A stretch of 22,823 nt of DNA, taken from contig JAOXYB010083943.1 in the NCBI GenBank assembly GCA_028565635.1, positions 1-22,823 on the forward strand. Reading direction: 5' to 3'. The notes beneath the pieces are model-generated. The model saw only the letters and a list, made by a program, of their open reading frames with translations. It made no database searches and was not told where the DNA came from. Both the position numbers and the translations under genes were made by a program. Origin of the DNA: Phoronis ovalis (taxonomy: Eukaryota; Phoronida; Phoronidae). Shown piece by piece: positions 11,401 to 21,900 of this stretch; positions within the stretch are counted from its first letter, which is position 1; every line of letters begins with the position of its first letter.

Positions 11401-11734
11401 ATCCACACAGATAAGACATCTGGCGAAAATTGTAAATATCGGGTTTTCATAAATGTCATTTTGTAATGAATGTAATTATATCATTGGATTTAACCCTTAA
11501 ATGATTCACTGACATATTTTAAACATTTACAGGTGTGCGGCATCCAATGCCACTACTTATCCAGAATGTCTTCAACCAAATACGACACATTTTGCCTCCC
11601 AGAGAGTCTTAGATGTTAAAGAAGTCGACTGGCCTGCGTGGGGCTTTGTTGTAGTATTATTTGCCTTTATTTTTGTGTTTAGATTTTTGGGTTACATTGT
11701 ATTAAGGTATTTTAGAAAGCCACATACAGTGTAG
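2472..11734 (+). CDS. ABCG-family half-transporter, copy 1 (exons 2-14; first exon outside window)
   Basis: ATP-driven membrane transporter of the ABCG (White/BCRP) type, acting as a dimer; the substrate cannot be read from sequence. Coding exons, set by GT-AG sites and matching phases: 2472-2641, 3194-3299, 3679-3779, 4204-4365, 4952-5045, 5641-5704, 5980-6176, 6832-7079, 7621-7678, 9772-9986, 10334-10424, 10820-10937, 11533-11734 (stop TAG). With copy 2 numbering, the motifs are Walker A GSGKTT (47-52), Q-loop Gln89, signature MSGGERKR (148-155), Walker B LMLLDE (168-173), D-loop SGLD (176-179) and H-loop His206; all are intact. An acidic DDDDD linker precedes TM1 (about 396-413). The family motif [20 protein letters not shown] follows TM2. 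The last extracellular loop has two Cys (589, 600) and two N-glycosylation sequons (593, 604), then TM6 and a basic tail. Exon 1 is missing: no match to copy 2 exon 1 is seen in 1-2471. Family certain; orthology not resolved. Confidence 0.93.
3729..3916 (+). repeat. Tandem duplication of exon 4 3' half with splice donor (copy 1)
   Basis: Units start at 3729, 3801 and 3873 (period 72 bp). Unit 1 is the last 51 bases of exon 4 plus its donor and 21 bases of intron. Unit 2 is almost identical, including a second GATGTAAGTTAA donor at 3852. Unit 3 has lost the donor through a short internal deletion. Continuing in frame past the true donor gives GTA AGT TAA, so use of donor 2 would end the protein. 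Copy 2 has a parallel array. Confidence 0.9.
6177..6295 (+). other. Possible alternative 3' coding extension of exon 8 (copy 1)
   Basis: If the exon 8 donor (6177) is not used, the frame stays open for 39 more codons (starting GMQQLVRK, ending YKIK) to TAG at 6293-6295. The product would have the full ATP-binding domain and part of the linker but no membrane domain. The matching stretch in copy 2 differs at 5 of 119 bases with no gaps and has the same stop. The main splice form is well supported by frame and homology, so this would be a minor isoform at most. Confidence 0.4.
6528..6533 (+). terminator. Intronic AATAAA, possible alternative poly(A) signal (copy 1)
   Basis: Canonical AATAAA about 230 bases after the read-through stop, followed by T-rich sequence. 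The same hexamer sits at the matching position of copy 2. Such hexamers are common by chance in AT-rich introns. Confidence 0.35.
7793..7849 (+). pseudogene. Extra copy of exon 10 (variant B), frame-disrupted or shortened
   Basis: Follows a ctttttag acceptor and ends in TCAT|gtaagt. Its last 20 bases match exon 10 (7621-7678) at 17 positions, and similarity covers the whole exon. It is 57 bp instead of 58, so using it whole would shift the next exon out of frame. However, a second acceptor (tttttcag, ending 7824) gives a 25-nt exon, 7825-7849, with the correct phases at both ends and encoding FLFDAILS before the PEER motif. It is either a decayed duplicate or a microexon. Confidence 0.6.
7850..9057. 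other. Copy 1 intron 10, middle part
   Basis: AT-rich intron. The 77-codon ORF at 8129-8362 resembles no family I know and has no splice context. No further exon 10 copies found by eye. Confidence 0.4.
9058..9115 (+). other. Candidate extra exon 10 copy (variant C), weakly similar
   Basis: Strong acceptor (tgtttctttcttctag), then 58 bp, the same length as exon 10, open in the right frame and encoding the hydrophobic [19 protein letters not shown]. Base identity to exon 10 is only about 26 of 58, so homology is uncertain. The donor at the matching point (gttgaa) is poor. A strong GTAAGT lies 10 bases further (9126), but reaching it crosses an in-frame TGA. Confidence 0.3.
9395..9451 (+). pseudogene. 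Extra copy of exon 10 (variant D), frameshifted
   Basis: Follows atttctag and ends in TCTT|gtgtgt. The 3' two-thirds matches exon 10 closely and would read [13 protein letters not shown] in the exon 10 frame. One base is missing near the 5' end (57 bp), so entry from exon 9 meets TGA at codon 5. A broken duplicate unless the T-run at 9396-9400 is a sequencing error. Confidence 0.6.
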
Positions 11735-12235
11735 TACAAATTGCAATTATTATTCTCGATTCTTGGTGTTACAAGAATTACTGTTATTGTGAATTTGTAA
11801 TGTTATTTATTGAAATGTTAATTACGGTAAACGCATCAACAGTTTATATTGAGCCAAAAAAGATAATCGTAATATTGTAATTACATGTATTGTAATTGTA
11901 ATTTGTAAAATATTCAGTTTCCTTAGTCAAGCGTTCAGCTTTGTGTACTATATTGTACAGGTGAAGTCACTGTTTAGAAGTTTACTATTTATCAAGTAAT
12001 TTATAATTTAAGTAATACTACATGTATATACGAAAAGTTGTTAACATTATTGTTTGTAACATCAGTTATTTCTCATTGTGATGTTTTTGCATAAATCATC
12101 AAGGATAATCACATTATAATTGTCAACTCTCCACTGCTTTGGCAAAGACCCTGAGCTTGCCAATATTGCTATGTGGCATTGATTTGAGTGACTTAAAAAT
12201 CATAAAACATGTTAAAACGCAATTTAGCATTCATC

Positions 12236-12241
12236 AATAAA
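12236..12241 (+). terminator. Poly(A) signal of copy 1
   Basis: AATAAA about 500 bases after the stop of copy 1, the first canonical hexamer I see in the 3' flank. It sets a 3' UTR of roughly 0.5 kb. Confidence 0.5.
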
Positions 12242-12785
12242 TTGGTTAGAGATCGTTCTTCTTAGATCTTTATAAACTAATCACTATACTCGACTGCTTT
12301 TTACGAAAACTACACTTATTTGGCATTGCATATGTGGTGCTTTGAATATATATATTCAGAAATATGTTTACTTAAAAAATAAAATAACTACAATTTTTCA
12401 GTTGATTGTGTTCTTGCGTCAATGTTTTTCTGACAACTGCATAAAATGTTCCCACAAATTCCACTATAGCTCAAAGAGCTTAATTAGCATAATTGAATTT
12501 AAAATAATTAAGAGATTTAATGTACCAAGCCGATTTGGAAACATACTTAAAGTTGCAGTACAATATTTTCTACATGTAAAATGTGCTTAGTATTTGCAAT
12601 TGTCATGATGACTCGCTTGTTCTGAAGTTAATGAATTTCATATCTTGTGATATATTGTAGTTGGAAGTTGTTGCTGTTACATCGGAGGGTATGTTGCTTA
12701 CAATGCATGGCAACACATGTATCTTACATCTGCTCTGTCACTACATCTACAAAAAAGTGAGTGTACCGTGAGTGTCATGAACCCG
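12242..12785. other. Intergenic AT-rich sequence
   Basis: No gene recognised. An 82-codon ORF at 12342-12590 is Ile/Lys/Phe-rich, as expected of AT-rich noise. Confidence 0.4.
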
Positions 12786-12789
12786 GGGT

Positions 12790-12923
12790 CCAGTTTCACA
12801 AAGAATTCGTAAATTTACGCATACGTACCATTTACGAAGTTCGTACGAAAGAAATAAAAATCTTCGTACGCCAGTTTCACAAAGCCGTACGTAAATTTTT
12901 CTTTCGTACGAAATTCGTACGAA
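12790..12923. repeat. TTCGTACGAA palindromic repeat element
   Basis: The palindrome TTCGTACGAA occurs at 12840-12849, 12903-12912 and 12914-12923, with partial copies between. CCAGTTTCACAAAG occurs twice as a direct repeat 81 bp apart (12790-12803, 12871-12884). This looks like a short interspersed element; the 86-codon ORF over it (12761-13021) is a by-product. Confidence 0.6.
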
Positions 12924-13814
12924 TATTTATATGTAACTCTTCTTTCTTTGCAGAACGAAAACTATTAATTGAGCACCTGCGCCTGCAAATTGAAAAAAGG
13001 GGTCGAGGTGCTACTGACTAGTTGTTGCTAAAGTGTTGGTAAAACGGAGTTATTGTCGATGTTCGTAAGATTTTTATGTAATTTTAAACTATGGACATTT
13101 TGCGCACTTGATTATTTCATAGAAAAAATAGTAATAATTAAAAATATTACAACCTGTTACAACATCACAGTACAAATGACGCTGTTGTGTCTTAACAAGT
13201 TTGAAAGGTGGCGTTCTTTACTTCCGGTAGGGTGTATCACTATTCCGGTCGCGTGAGGAATTTTATCGTCTGCCAGAGGTACACTCTTTTCAAAGAAATT
13301 TCTGTAAATATGGTTTCGTATCGTGTAATTTTCAACGTACTTCGCCATACTTCTTTTACAAGATTATTTTAAAGTATTTTATATAGACATTCCTGTTCGA
13401 AATAGCGTTTACATATGATAAATGTGTACTGTACTTTGCATTTTATAACCGTATAATAAGTTAACACAACACAGAAGAAAGTCCGAAGTAAAGGTGCCGA
13501 TTACGTTACAGAAATGTTAATTTCATTGTCTATTATTAACCAGTACGATGACAATGCATGCCTCTTTAATAATTCTAAGCTAACGTGATAAAACTTCCAT
13601 TTCAATACAGTAAAAATATTAATTCAAAATAATTATACTGAAGGTTTATGTAAAATCTACAAATAATTAAAAGCTGAATGTGCAGCCCTGCATGTAAACT
13701 GACCTCAGTCGCTCTTGATAAAATTTGTAATTTTTCTTTAAATGAATTAGTCTTAACAATAATAATTTATGTTTAAATGTATAAAAAGGAGCGCAGGGTG
13801 TCATGGAAAAAAGA
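12924..13814. other. Intergenic sequence, nothing recognised
   Basis: No coherent coding frame, RNA gene or repeat recognised. A slightly GC-richer patch occurs at about 13205-13280. Confidence 0.4.
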
Positions 13815-13976
13815 GTCTCTGAATGCACCAGATTGCAGGAAAACGCCACAAATATTCAAAAAATATCCGGGGGTTTGCCCCCAGACTCCCTACTTTCGCT
13901 TCGCGCCCTGCGGCCGCTAGCCCTCAAATGCCTTTTTTCCACACCCCCCTTCACGAAAACCCTGGATCCGCCACTG
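13815..13976 (-). mobile_element. Truncated relative of the 1862-2073 element, reverse orientation
   Basis: Read on the minus strand it begins CAGTGGCGGATCCAGG (end at 13976) and continues with TTTTCGTGAAGGGGG, a TTTGAGGGC segment and GCGGCCGCAGG, all shared in the same order with the element at 1862. The far inverted repeat is not found, so the left limit is approximate. The ORFs overlapping it on both strands are repeat translations. Confidence 0.65.
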
Positions 13977-14643
13977 CCCGGACAAGTACTAACTGTACTT
14001 GTTAAAGTGATAATTGAATATAATTTTGAGAATTTCATTCTGGAGATCATTGTAATAAATCCATAAAACAAAAAAAAGAAAATGAAAATACTAGAGAGTT
14101 GTTAGTTTTAGTGAAATGGTGAATTTAGGAAAACTTCAGTTGAATAAAAATCAATAGTTTTGTGAGTTGAATTAAAAGGAATATTTTTCGCATTTGATTG
14201 TTCCGTAGCCAAAAAAAGTCCAGACTAATTTAACGCCAACATTTTTGTTATGATGTCACGAGTAGATATAATACATTTAAAATATATTGAAATTGAGTCG
14301 TAAAATAAAGGCAGCTTTTTATCGTTACGAAGCGCTAGCTTCTATGTTTCCTAAGAAAAAGTACCAAGTTCCACGATTAACTATAAATTATTCGTAAAAG
14401 CAATTTATAAAGGAATTTACATCGTTATGTTCTATTATACTATTAATGTTTATACCACCAGGCTGCCCATATTTTATGAAATCATTCTAATCATATTACA
14501 TATTGACCCATACTATCTAAGGATAGGCCTGATACCGGCTGATAAGATATTTAAAACTAAAACATGCCTGTTATTGGTTATACTCGTATATATTATCGGG
14601 TCGTGGCCCATGTAAGCGCCCCGAGCACATCCTATGTGTGTTG
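13977..14643. other. Intergenic AT-rich sequence
   Basis: No supported gene or repeat; the short ORF at 14427-14615 is unremarkable. Confidence 0.4.
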
Positions 14644-15650
14644 TAAGAGTAGTAAGCAATTTTGCTATGTTTAGTTTTCGTAGTATGCGTAGTTTAATCC
14701 GTAGTTTTGGTAGTTTTCGCAGTATGCGTAGTAAGCGTAGTTTTCGCATAATATGTAGTTTTCGTAGTTTGCGTAATTTGCGTATAGTTTCCGTAGTTTT
14801 TGCAGTATGCGTAGTAAGCGTAATATGCGTAGTTTTCGTATAATGTGTAGTTTTTGTAGTAAACGTAGTATGCGTAGTTCGTTTTTTTACTTTTCAAGTT
14901 CTTGTAATGTTCGGAGTTTGCGTAGTATGCGTAGTGAGCGTAGTAAGTGTAGTATGCTTAGTAAGCACTAAACTTATTTCTGATGTGATCCCTGAACATG
15001 AAATAAAACGATAAGGAAAAAGTACATAAATATATAAATAATAATTATAATTATAGTAACTTTGTATAGCACTGTGTATTTGCTAAAATCATTGAGCGGC
15101 GCTGTACAGAGTTAATTAACTTGATAATAAAAAGTGATAAATAAAAATTTAGGGAATATTTTACAAAAACCAAAGTAAATAATAACGTATTGTCAAATTA
15201 ATCAAACGAAATTGAACATTTAGAAGACGAAATTAGTTACCCCCAACCGACTACGCATTTTCTTTTCATGAAGTCGAGTACAATGGTCTCAACCTATTTA
15301 TATCTCGGCAGGTAAGCACAAGACACGCATGTGCATGATCACCAATTAATAGCCAATGTCCAACATTTTATTTATTATAAAACTTGTCAGAACGCATCGT
15401 ATGCAATTGTACATTTTGGAAAACAAAATTAACATTATAAATAACTTGATTTGCGTTTTACTAAATAAATAATCTATTCAAATCAGTCTTTAAAGCAAAC
15501 TACGCATACTACGGAAACTACGAAAACTACGGAACTACGCATACTACGGAAACTACGCACAATACGAAAGCTACGCATACTACGAAAACTACGCATACTA
15601 AACGTACTATGCATATTATTAAAACTACACATACTACACGTACTTCGCGT
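14644..15650. mobile_element. Foldback-like element with inverted CGTAGT arrays
   Basis: The left arm (about 14644-14969) is a degenerate array of GTAGTATGC / GTAGTTTTC units. The right arm (about 15497-15650) is the same array reverse-complemented (GCATACTAC / GAAAACTAC). The strand 14644 to 15650 could therefore fold into a long imperfect hairpin with a ~530-bp AT-rich loop. This is the architecture of foldback transposons whose arms are built of short repeats. No transposase is present. Exact ends and target-site duplication are not resolved. Confidence 0.6.
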
Positions 15651-15826
15651 GCATCTCTGTAAAACGCTGCACACACACACACGTGGTATATGCTCGTGAC
15701 GCTTACATGCGCCATCAGCCATATTTTTGCAGTCCATTGCATCATTTCCAGTTTTTAGATAAAATGCTGTAATAAGCATACTATTTTTAAAATGAGCTTA
15801 CAAGTTTCATTGTACTTTTATTACAG

Positions 15827-15928
15827 GCATACGTATAATGACGAAAGATGTGGAAATATCTATATTTGATTAGATGAAGGTTTATACATTTAAAGAATCG
15901 AATTTAATGTTTACAGCGTTTAATTAAC
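15827..15928 (+). promoter_or_regulatory. Likely 5' UTR segment of copy 2 with two short upstream ORFs
   Basis: Two possible acceptors precede the start codon: tattacag ending at 15826 and ttacag ending at 15916. If the first is used, the leader contains two upstream ATGs (15838, 15850) with short ORFs that stop before 15929 and are not in frame with the protein. If the second is used the leader is only 12 bases of this exon and has no upstream ATG. The transcription start is upstream and not identified. Confidence 0.4.
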
Positions 15929-18900
15929 ATGCCACCTGTGACAAAGTTTCAAGGGATGGAACTTTTGTTCCGAGGTCTAAATTTGACAGTGGATAAAAAG
16001 GAAATCCTAAAAGATGTCAGCGGAATGGCAGTACCTGGAGATATGCTGGCTATTATGGGACCTAGTGGTAAGCTCACTTTTATTAAATATAATTCGATTT
16101 TTTTTTACCTGACAAGAAGACTTTTTAAGGAATTATACAGGTATGTTATATTGAAATTAAAAATCGAAAAATACAAATCAAACTTCCGTCCACTTACAAA
16201 TTCCCGTGCCTTCTCAACTACCGGCGACTGGGCTACCGATAATTAAGTTCTAATTACAATCATGCAATTCCAAAATCACTGAACTACACATCATAGTATA
16301 ATCTTGTGTCTGTATATAAATATATATATATATATATATATGGTGGCATATCACTTAACATATAGGCTCATTCTCAGCAGTGAATTCACATTCTCTGCCT
16401 GCAGGAAAGAAAGGTCAAATTACGGCTCTTGTTCTGTGATACTGCATCACGAAAGAGTTTAATACCTTACCCATACCCACACCTCTAAAGTATGCGGTAT
16501 CACAGAAAAATAACTCAAATTTCATTCTACAATTTTACCTTAGAACTATTCTCTTTTGATGGAAGGTAAAAATTTTGTGCGGCGGTCATATAGCAACTAA
16601 AATATTTACTTTGAACAGTAAGTGTTGCTAAGTCTTCATTCATATATTTGCGAGTTTTATCCAAATTTCAAAAATATGATTCGTACAAAGTTCAGTTTTA
16701 GTTATACACCTGTATTCAGTATGAGAATATGATATATCAAAAACAGGTTCCTATAAATAAGCTAGAAAATATTATGGCTAATTCATTTTCGAATAGAATA
16801 GTACCTGGATCAACGTTAGATCTTTTTTCATTGTCTTCAGTTTATACCATTTTCAATGTACATAATTTGCGGGCCGATATCAATTCAATTTTGATGGATT
16901 GACCAATTTTAATAGCAATATATGTTGCTATCTTTATAGGTTTCAAACTGATAACAAAAACATGCTTACATGCTAGTAAAACAATCATTGAAATTTCATT
17001 ACGGATTGGTGTAGTCTGTACATTGTCTGATTTTCTTTTCATTCATTGTTGTTTCAGGTCAGTTTTTAATATTTAGATTTATATTTTGCAGGCTCTGGTA
17101 AGACAACTCTGCTGAACGCATTGGCTGGTAGATTAGACATTGACAGTGGAAGCATCACATTGAACGAGCAAAATATTAACAAGAAACTGAAACGGAAGAT
17201 CTGCTACGTTTTGCAACAGGATCTGCTTTTTGGAAATCTCACGTGTAGAGAAACATTAGTTGTAAGTTAAACAACTTCTATATTGTTGAGGGGGGGGGGG
17301 TTCTCCCTAGGTTGCAATGCTCGCACTTAAAAATTGAGAATGCTTGCTGCTCGCATTTAATAAGAAATATTAGCTACCAAAAAAAAAGGTAAAGGTAGCC
17401 AAACATCTCGCGGCAAATTTAAAAAAACGAAAGGAAAAAAAAGAAGCAAACAAAAATGAAAAATAAAAAATGTCCGCCAAAAGAAAATGCTCGCTGCTCG
17501 GACTTAACAAACCCCCAATGTTGGCTGCTCGCGTAAACCCCCTTATAGCCCTTATAATTGCCAAAACTACAAACCAGACAGAGCAAAATCTCTACTAACA
17601 AAGAGTAGCTATATGCACAGTCTGAAGAATTAATTTGCTAGGATTGCTTCTAATTTAAATCTCATTTTGTTCCCTCTGGGGAGCTGAATAGCACAGACTA
17701 ACGATTGTCAAATAGGTGTCTCACTTTACATGCCGAACTAATTTATGATGCTTAAATAATAAAGTTAAATTTGGAATCCATGCTGTTATCAGATTCTATA
17801 CATATAAGCACATTATTTTATGATAGTATACATTTTGTTGGCATTTGAAATAATTTGCGAAAGATTGACAAAAATAGGGCCTCATCAAAACCCTAAGATT
17901 TTATTCATGGGGTTTGTTTCATGGCTCCACATTGTGTCATGGTGTAACATCTACATTGCGATTTTGAAACACCCCCATCAAGCAATTGCCTGTTGAATTT
18001 TGTAATTTAAATTTGGAATGTAATGAATCAGATGTCATGCATGGTTTTGTCTCCATTTTCAGTACACAGCGATGTTACGCTTACCAGATTCTATGAATCA
18101 CAAAGAAAAATTGAAAAGAGTTGATGAAATCGTTGATGTCTTAGACATTAGGAAGTGTCTAGATACAAGTTAGTTTAAATTGACAAACATTTTTGTAATA
18201 TGGTTCTATGCTCGCTCGAAATTCCAGCAGTTAACTTCTACAACTGCTGTATTATTTGGCAATTTTCAGACTGGGATGTGCAACCTAACCCAAAACATTC
18301 ACACAGTATTTCTAAGGGTGATTACCTTCCAAATATATCTTTCAAGTTTTCTCTTTCAGTTCTGTGAATTTTCACTAAAACCATATTACAATCCAATATG
18401 AATTTATAAAATTTAAATACCACAATGATTTTGTAAATGTGACTCATATGCTGTACTCATATGATCTGAAATTTTGAAAATTTCAAGATGGCTGAAACAT
18501 AGTGTTAATTCATTACAGCTTAATTAAACTTATTATTGATCATTTGATTATGAACAATGAATGTTTACAGTTGTTGGTGATACATTTAGCAGAGGCATAT
18601 CAGGAGGAGAGAAGAAAAGGACAAACATTGGTTGTGAACTACTTACTAACCCGCTGTTAATGTTATTGGATGTAAGTTGATTCCATATGAATACACACAT
18701 TTTGGTTGTGAACTACGTACTAACCCGATACTAATGTTATTGGATGTAAGTTAAGTCCGTATTTATACAGACATTGGTTGTGAGCCTCATACTAACCCGA
18801 TCTTACAGTTATTGGATGTAAGTTAAGTCCATATTTATACCGTACTTCATTGGTACTTCGGGTTCTGTCACACGGCAGCCTCTCAAAATAGAAATGCTAA

Positions 18901-21900
18901 CATGTAACTAATATCCTCAATTTAATAGCTATCTCAACTGTGGCTTAAACATTCACTGAACTTATTTGGAGTGTAAGCAGATACGTTTCTGACCGAATAT
19001 TCATTGTGAACACAGGCATAATAAATGAAGTTTTAATTTTAAATCTTTCTGTATGATGAGTTAAGAATGTTATATTTGCAGGAACCGACATCTGGTTTGG
19101 ATTCCAGTACAGCGTGTAGTCTAATTAAAACACTGAAGACGTACACAAAGAGGTCTAACAAAACTGTGGTCACAACGATACATCAACCTTCCAGTCAAAT
19201 ATTCCATATGTTTGATAGGGTGTTGCTACTTACAGATGGTCAGGTCAGTAAAAGCTGTGGAAAATATCTTAAGTTGTAATATTAATTTATTTTATAATTC
19301 TAACAAAACATTCCATTACATTATCAACTACAAAACTAAATTTAAAGTCAGTGCAATCAATTTGCTTCTCGGGTCACTGTAACATTGGCAACCTGTAGTG
19401 GTAAAGGAAGATTTTGTTTCCAGCCCTAGTTATTTAGTCAGTTTGTCAGTAGAGGGAGTTAGTATGTTGTCCTGCAAGGTGTTATCAATTCAATTTGTAA
19501 ATCTTCATGTACTGTTATAAAGCATACATCAGATGCCATTTTAACCACATGAGTAAAAATTGAAATAACATTTATTTTTTGTTTGCTATTATTGGAATTT
19601 AATTATCATAGTTTGATGTACATAAACCTACCTGAACCATCACCACTATGAGTATCAGTAATGTTTTACCATAATATAATTTGCATGAATCAGAGTGTTT
19701 TTTTTTTCAGTGTTCATGGTATTGCACATGACAAATGAAATGAAGATAGTTTGTTAACCATTTGTGTGTCATACAGTCTCAAACTTTTTAGATGATTTTA
19801 TTATCTGTTGCAGGTTGCTTACTTTGGAAATGCTCATAACATTTTGGACTTTTTTGATGGAATAGGTCTACACTGTACCCCACACTATAACCCTGCTGAT
19901 TTCATATGTAAGTAGCGTAATGCTGTACATGATAACTCAAGAACATGATGTTATACTGAATATAGCATCTGTTTATGTTTAAACATGTTCTGTTCTGTCA
20001 CTAACTGAACTATGTAATTAGCAATTTACTAGTATCAATAACATTTGGAAGTGTACTAGTTAAGTACAAAACAGATGAGATTGTAAGGTCAAAGTTCATC
20101 AGTGCTGGTGGAAGCGGCAGATCTTTAGCTGGTAGATTACAATACTGTCATGATGATGCTGTTAGCTCGTTTTGTCTTATTTCCAATGTTCTTAGTTTGA
20201 TACATTTTGTTTAGTTTAACCTTTTTCCAAGAATGATATTAATTTTTTAATTCAATCAGTAGACAATTTACATGCATTTGGTGGCGCCACCTAGTCTCGG
20301 ACCCAAATATTCCCAGCATCCAGTATTCCATGAATGAATCCTCACGGATGCGCAGAATTGCGTCTATGCATTGTTCATTACCTAAACAGAACATGCTGAA
20401 AATGTTTAGATTTGTGACCAGTGATTCCACTACAAAATGCTAATTAGTAGTCTATGAAGTATTGTGAATTGTTTTCAGTGGAAAAGTTGAAAGAAGATGA
20501 ATCTGTGACGGAAATAATCATCCAGGCAGCAAACAACCTGAGGTTGGTTTTAGTAAAAGACAGGTTTTTTATGCCTTCGGTGTATTAGCTTGTTAAAAAA
20601 CGAGTAATATTAAATTAAATTATTAAAATATTTTTACTAACACATGATTAAATTGAATGATTGTGTGGGTTGGCACTTTTTTTCTTAATTTAAAAAATGA
20701 TAAATAGAACTATTAATGGGACTGTGTTTTTAACTCTTTATGTAGGAAAACAGTGGCATGGCCAGATGAACTTAGGAAAGCTAATTGTTCTAGAAATGCA
20801 AGTTTTGCAAAGTCGGAAGAAGTGGAAATTGCAAACGGAATACATCTCGAGCCACCAGACAAGAAAACGCAACCAAATGGAGATACTAGAGGCTACTCGC
20901 TGATCAACTCTGGTGTACAGGTACTCGGCATCAAATCAAAAGGTATGCAGCAACTTGTAAGGAAAACAAACACAATCATATTTGGAGTTGTTCGCAATGT
21001 AGTCCAGCTTTCAATACCTGTGATACCAAACGTATTGCTGGAAGTTTACAAAATCAAGTAGATCACAAGGGTCATATATATTTTTGGTTCTTGTCCTACG
21101 TTTGAACAGACGCAATGCCCCTTAGTACATGTTGTAGTGAGAGCAGGATTGTTTCTCATTACTCTGTGTTTTATCTAAAATTTTAAGCAATATTGAATTT
21201 TCAATCTATAACTAATAATTCCAAAGTGAAAATCAGGCTTACTACACACTGGTATATAATTACTTCTATGTATAATTACTTATTTTTAATAAATTGTTTA
21301 TTTAATTTGTTTATTCTGTATTTTTATAAGTGAAGCATACCTGTAAACTTACACTCATGTACATGTATGCAGTACTAGTGATTTGACTGGTCTTCAACCT
21401 GTAACATCCCGATATTCACTGTGTGCACAATATCAATGTTACTGACTAACTGGAAATCCAAACGTTAGTCTTCAAAGATCTTATTGCAGCCTTAGACACT
21501 ATCTTCGTGTACAGATGTAGTCCAATTCTAAACCTTTAGTTGCATGGAAATTCAAAGTTTGGTCTTCAAAGATCATATTGCAGTCTTAGACACTATCTTC
21601 ATGTACAAATGTAGCCCAATTCTGAACATTTAGTCGAAAACGATGTTTAGTTATTGTGTGTTTCAGATAGTTTGAATATTTTTTAGAACCAACTGTCTCT
21701 GTGAAAATTAATGATTTCGATGATGATGACGATTCAACAGATTTTGATTCAAGATGGCCGACATCATTTTGGACACAGTACAAAACTTTATCCATGAGGA
21801 CCTTTAAACAATCAAGACCAAGACTTTTGTCAAAATTACAGATTATAAACGCCTTTTTATTGGCGATAATGTGCGGGCTAATTTGGTTTCAGTTGCCAAG

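Noticed and set aside
13803-14071. Overlapping ORFs on both strands around the second CAGTGGCGGAT element
   Set aside because: They lie on a repeat and encode only repeat-derived sequence.
14634-15779. Several ORFs of 67-98 codons rich in Arg-Ser-Met or Tyr-Val on both strands
   Set aside because: They translate the CGTAGT-type repeat arrays in different frames; composition follows the repeat and no start or splice context supports a protein.
17370-17601. Phe/Ala-rich reverse-strand ORFs
   Set aside because: They come from A-rich runs in the copy 2-specific insertion and have low-complexity composition.
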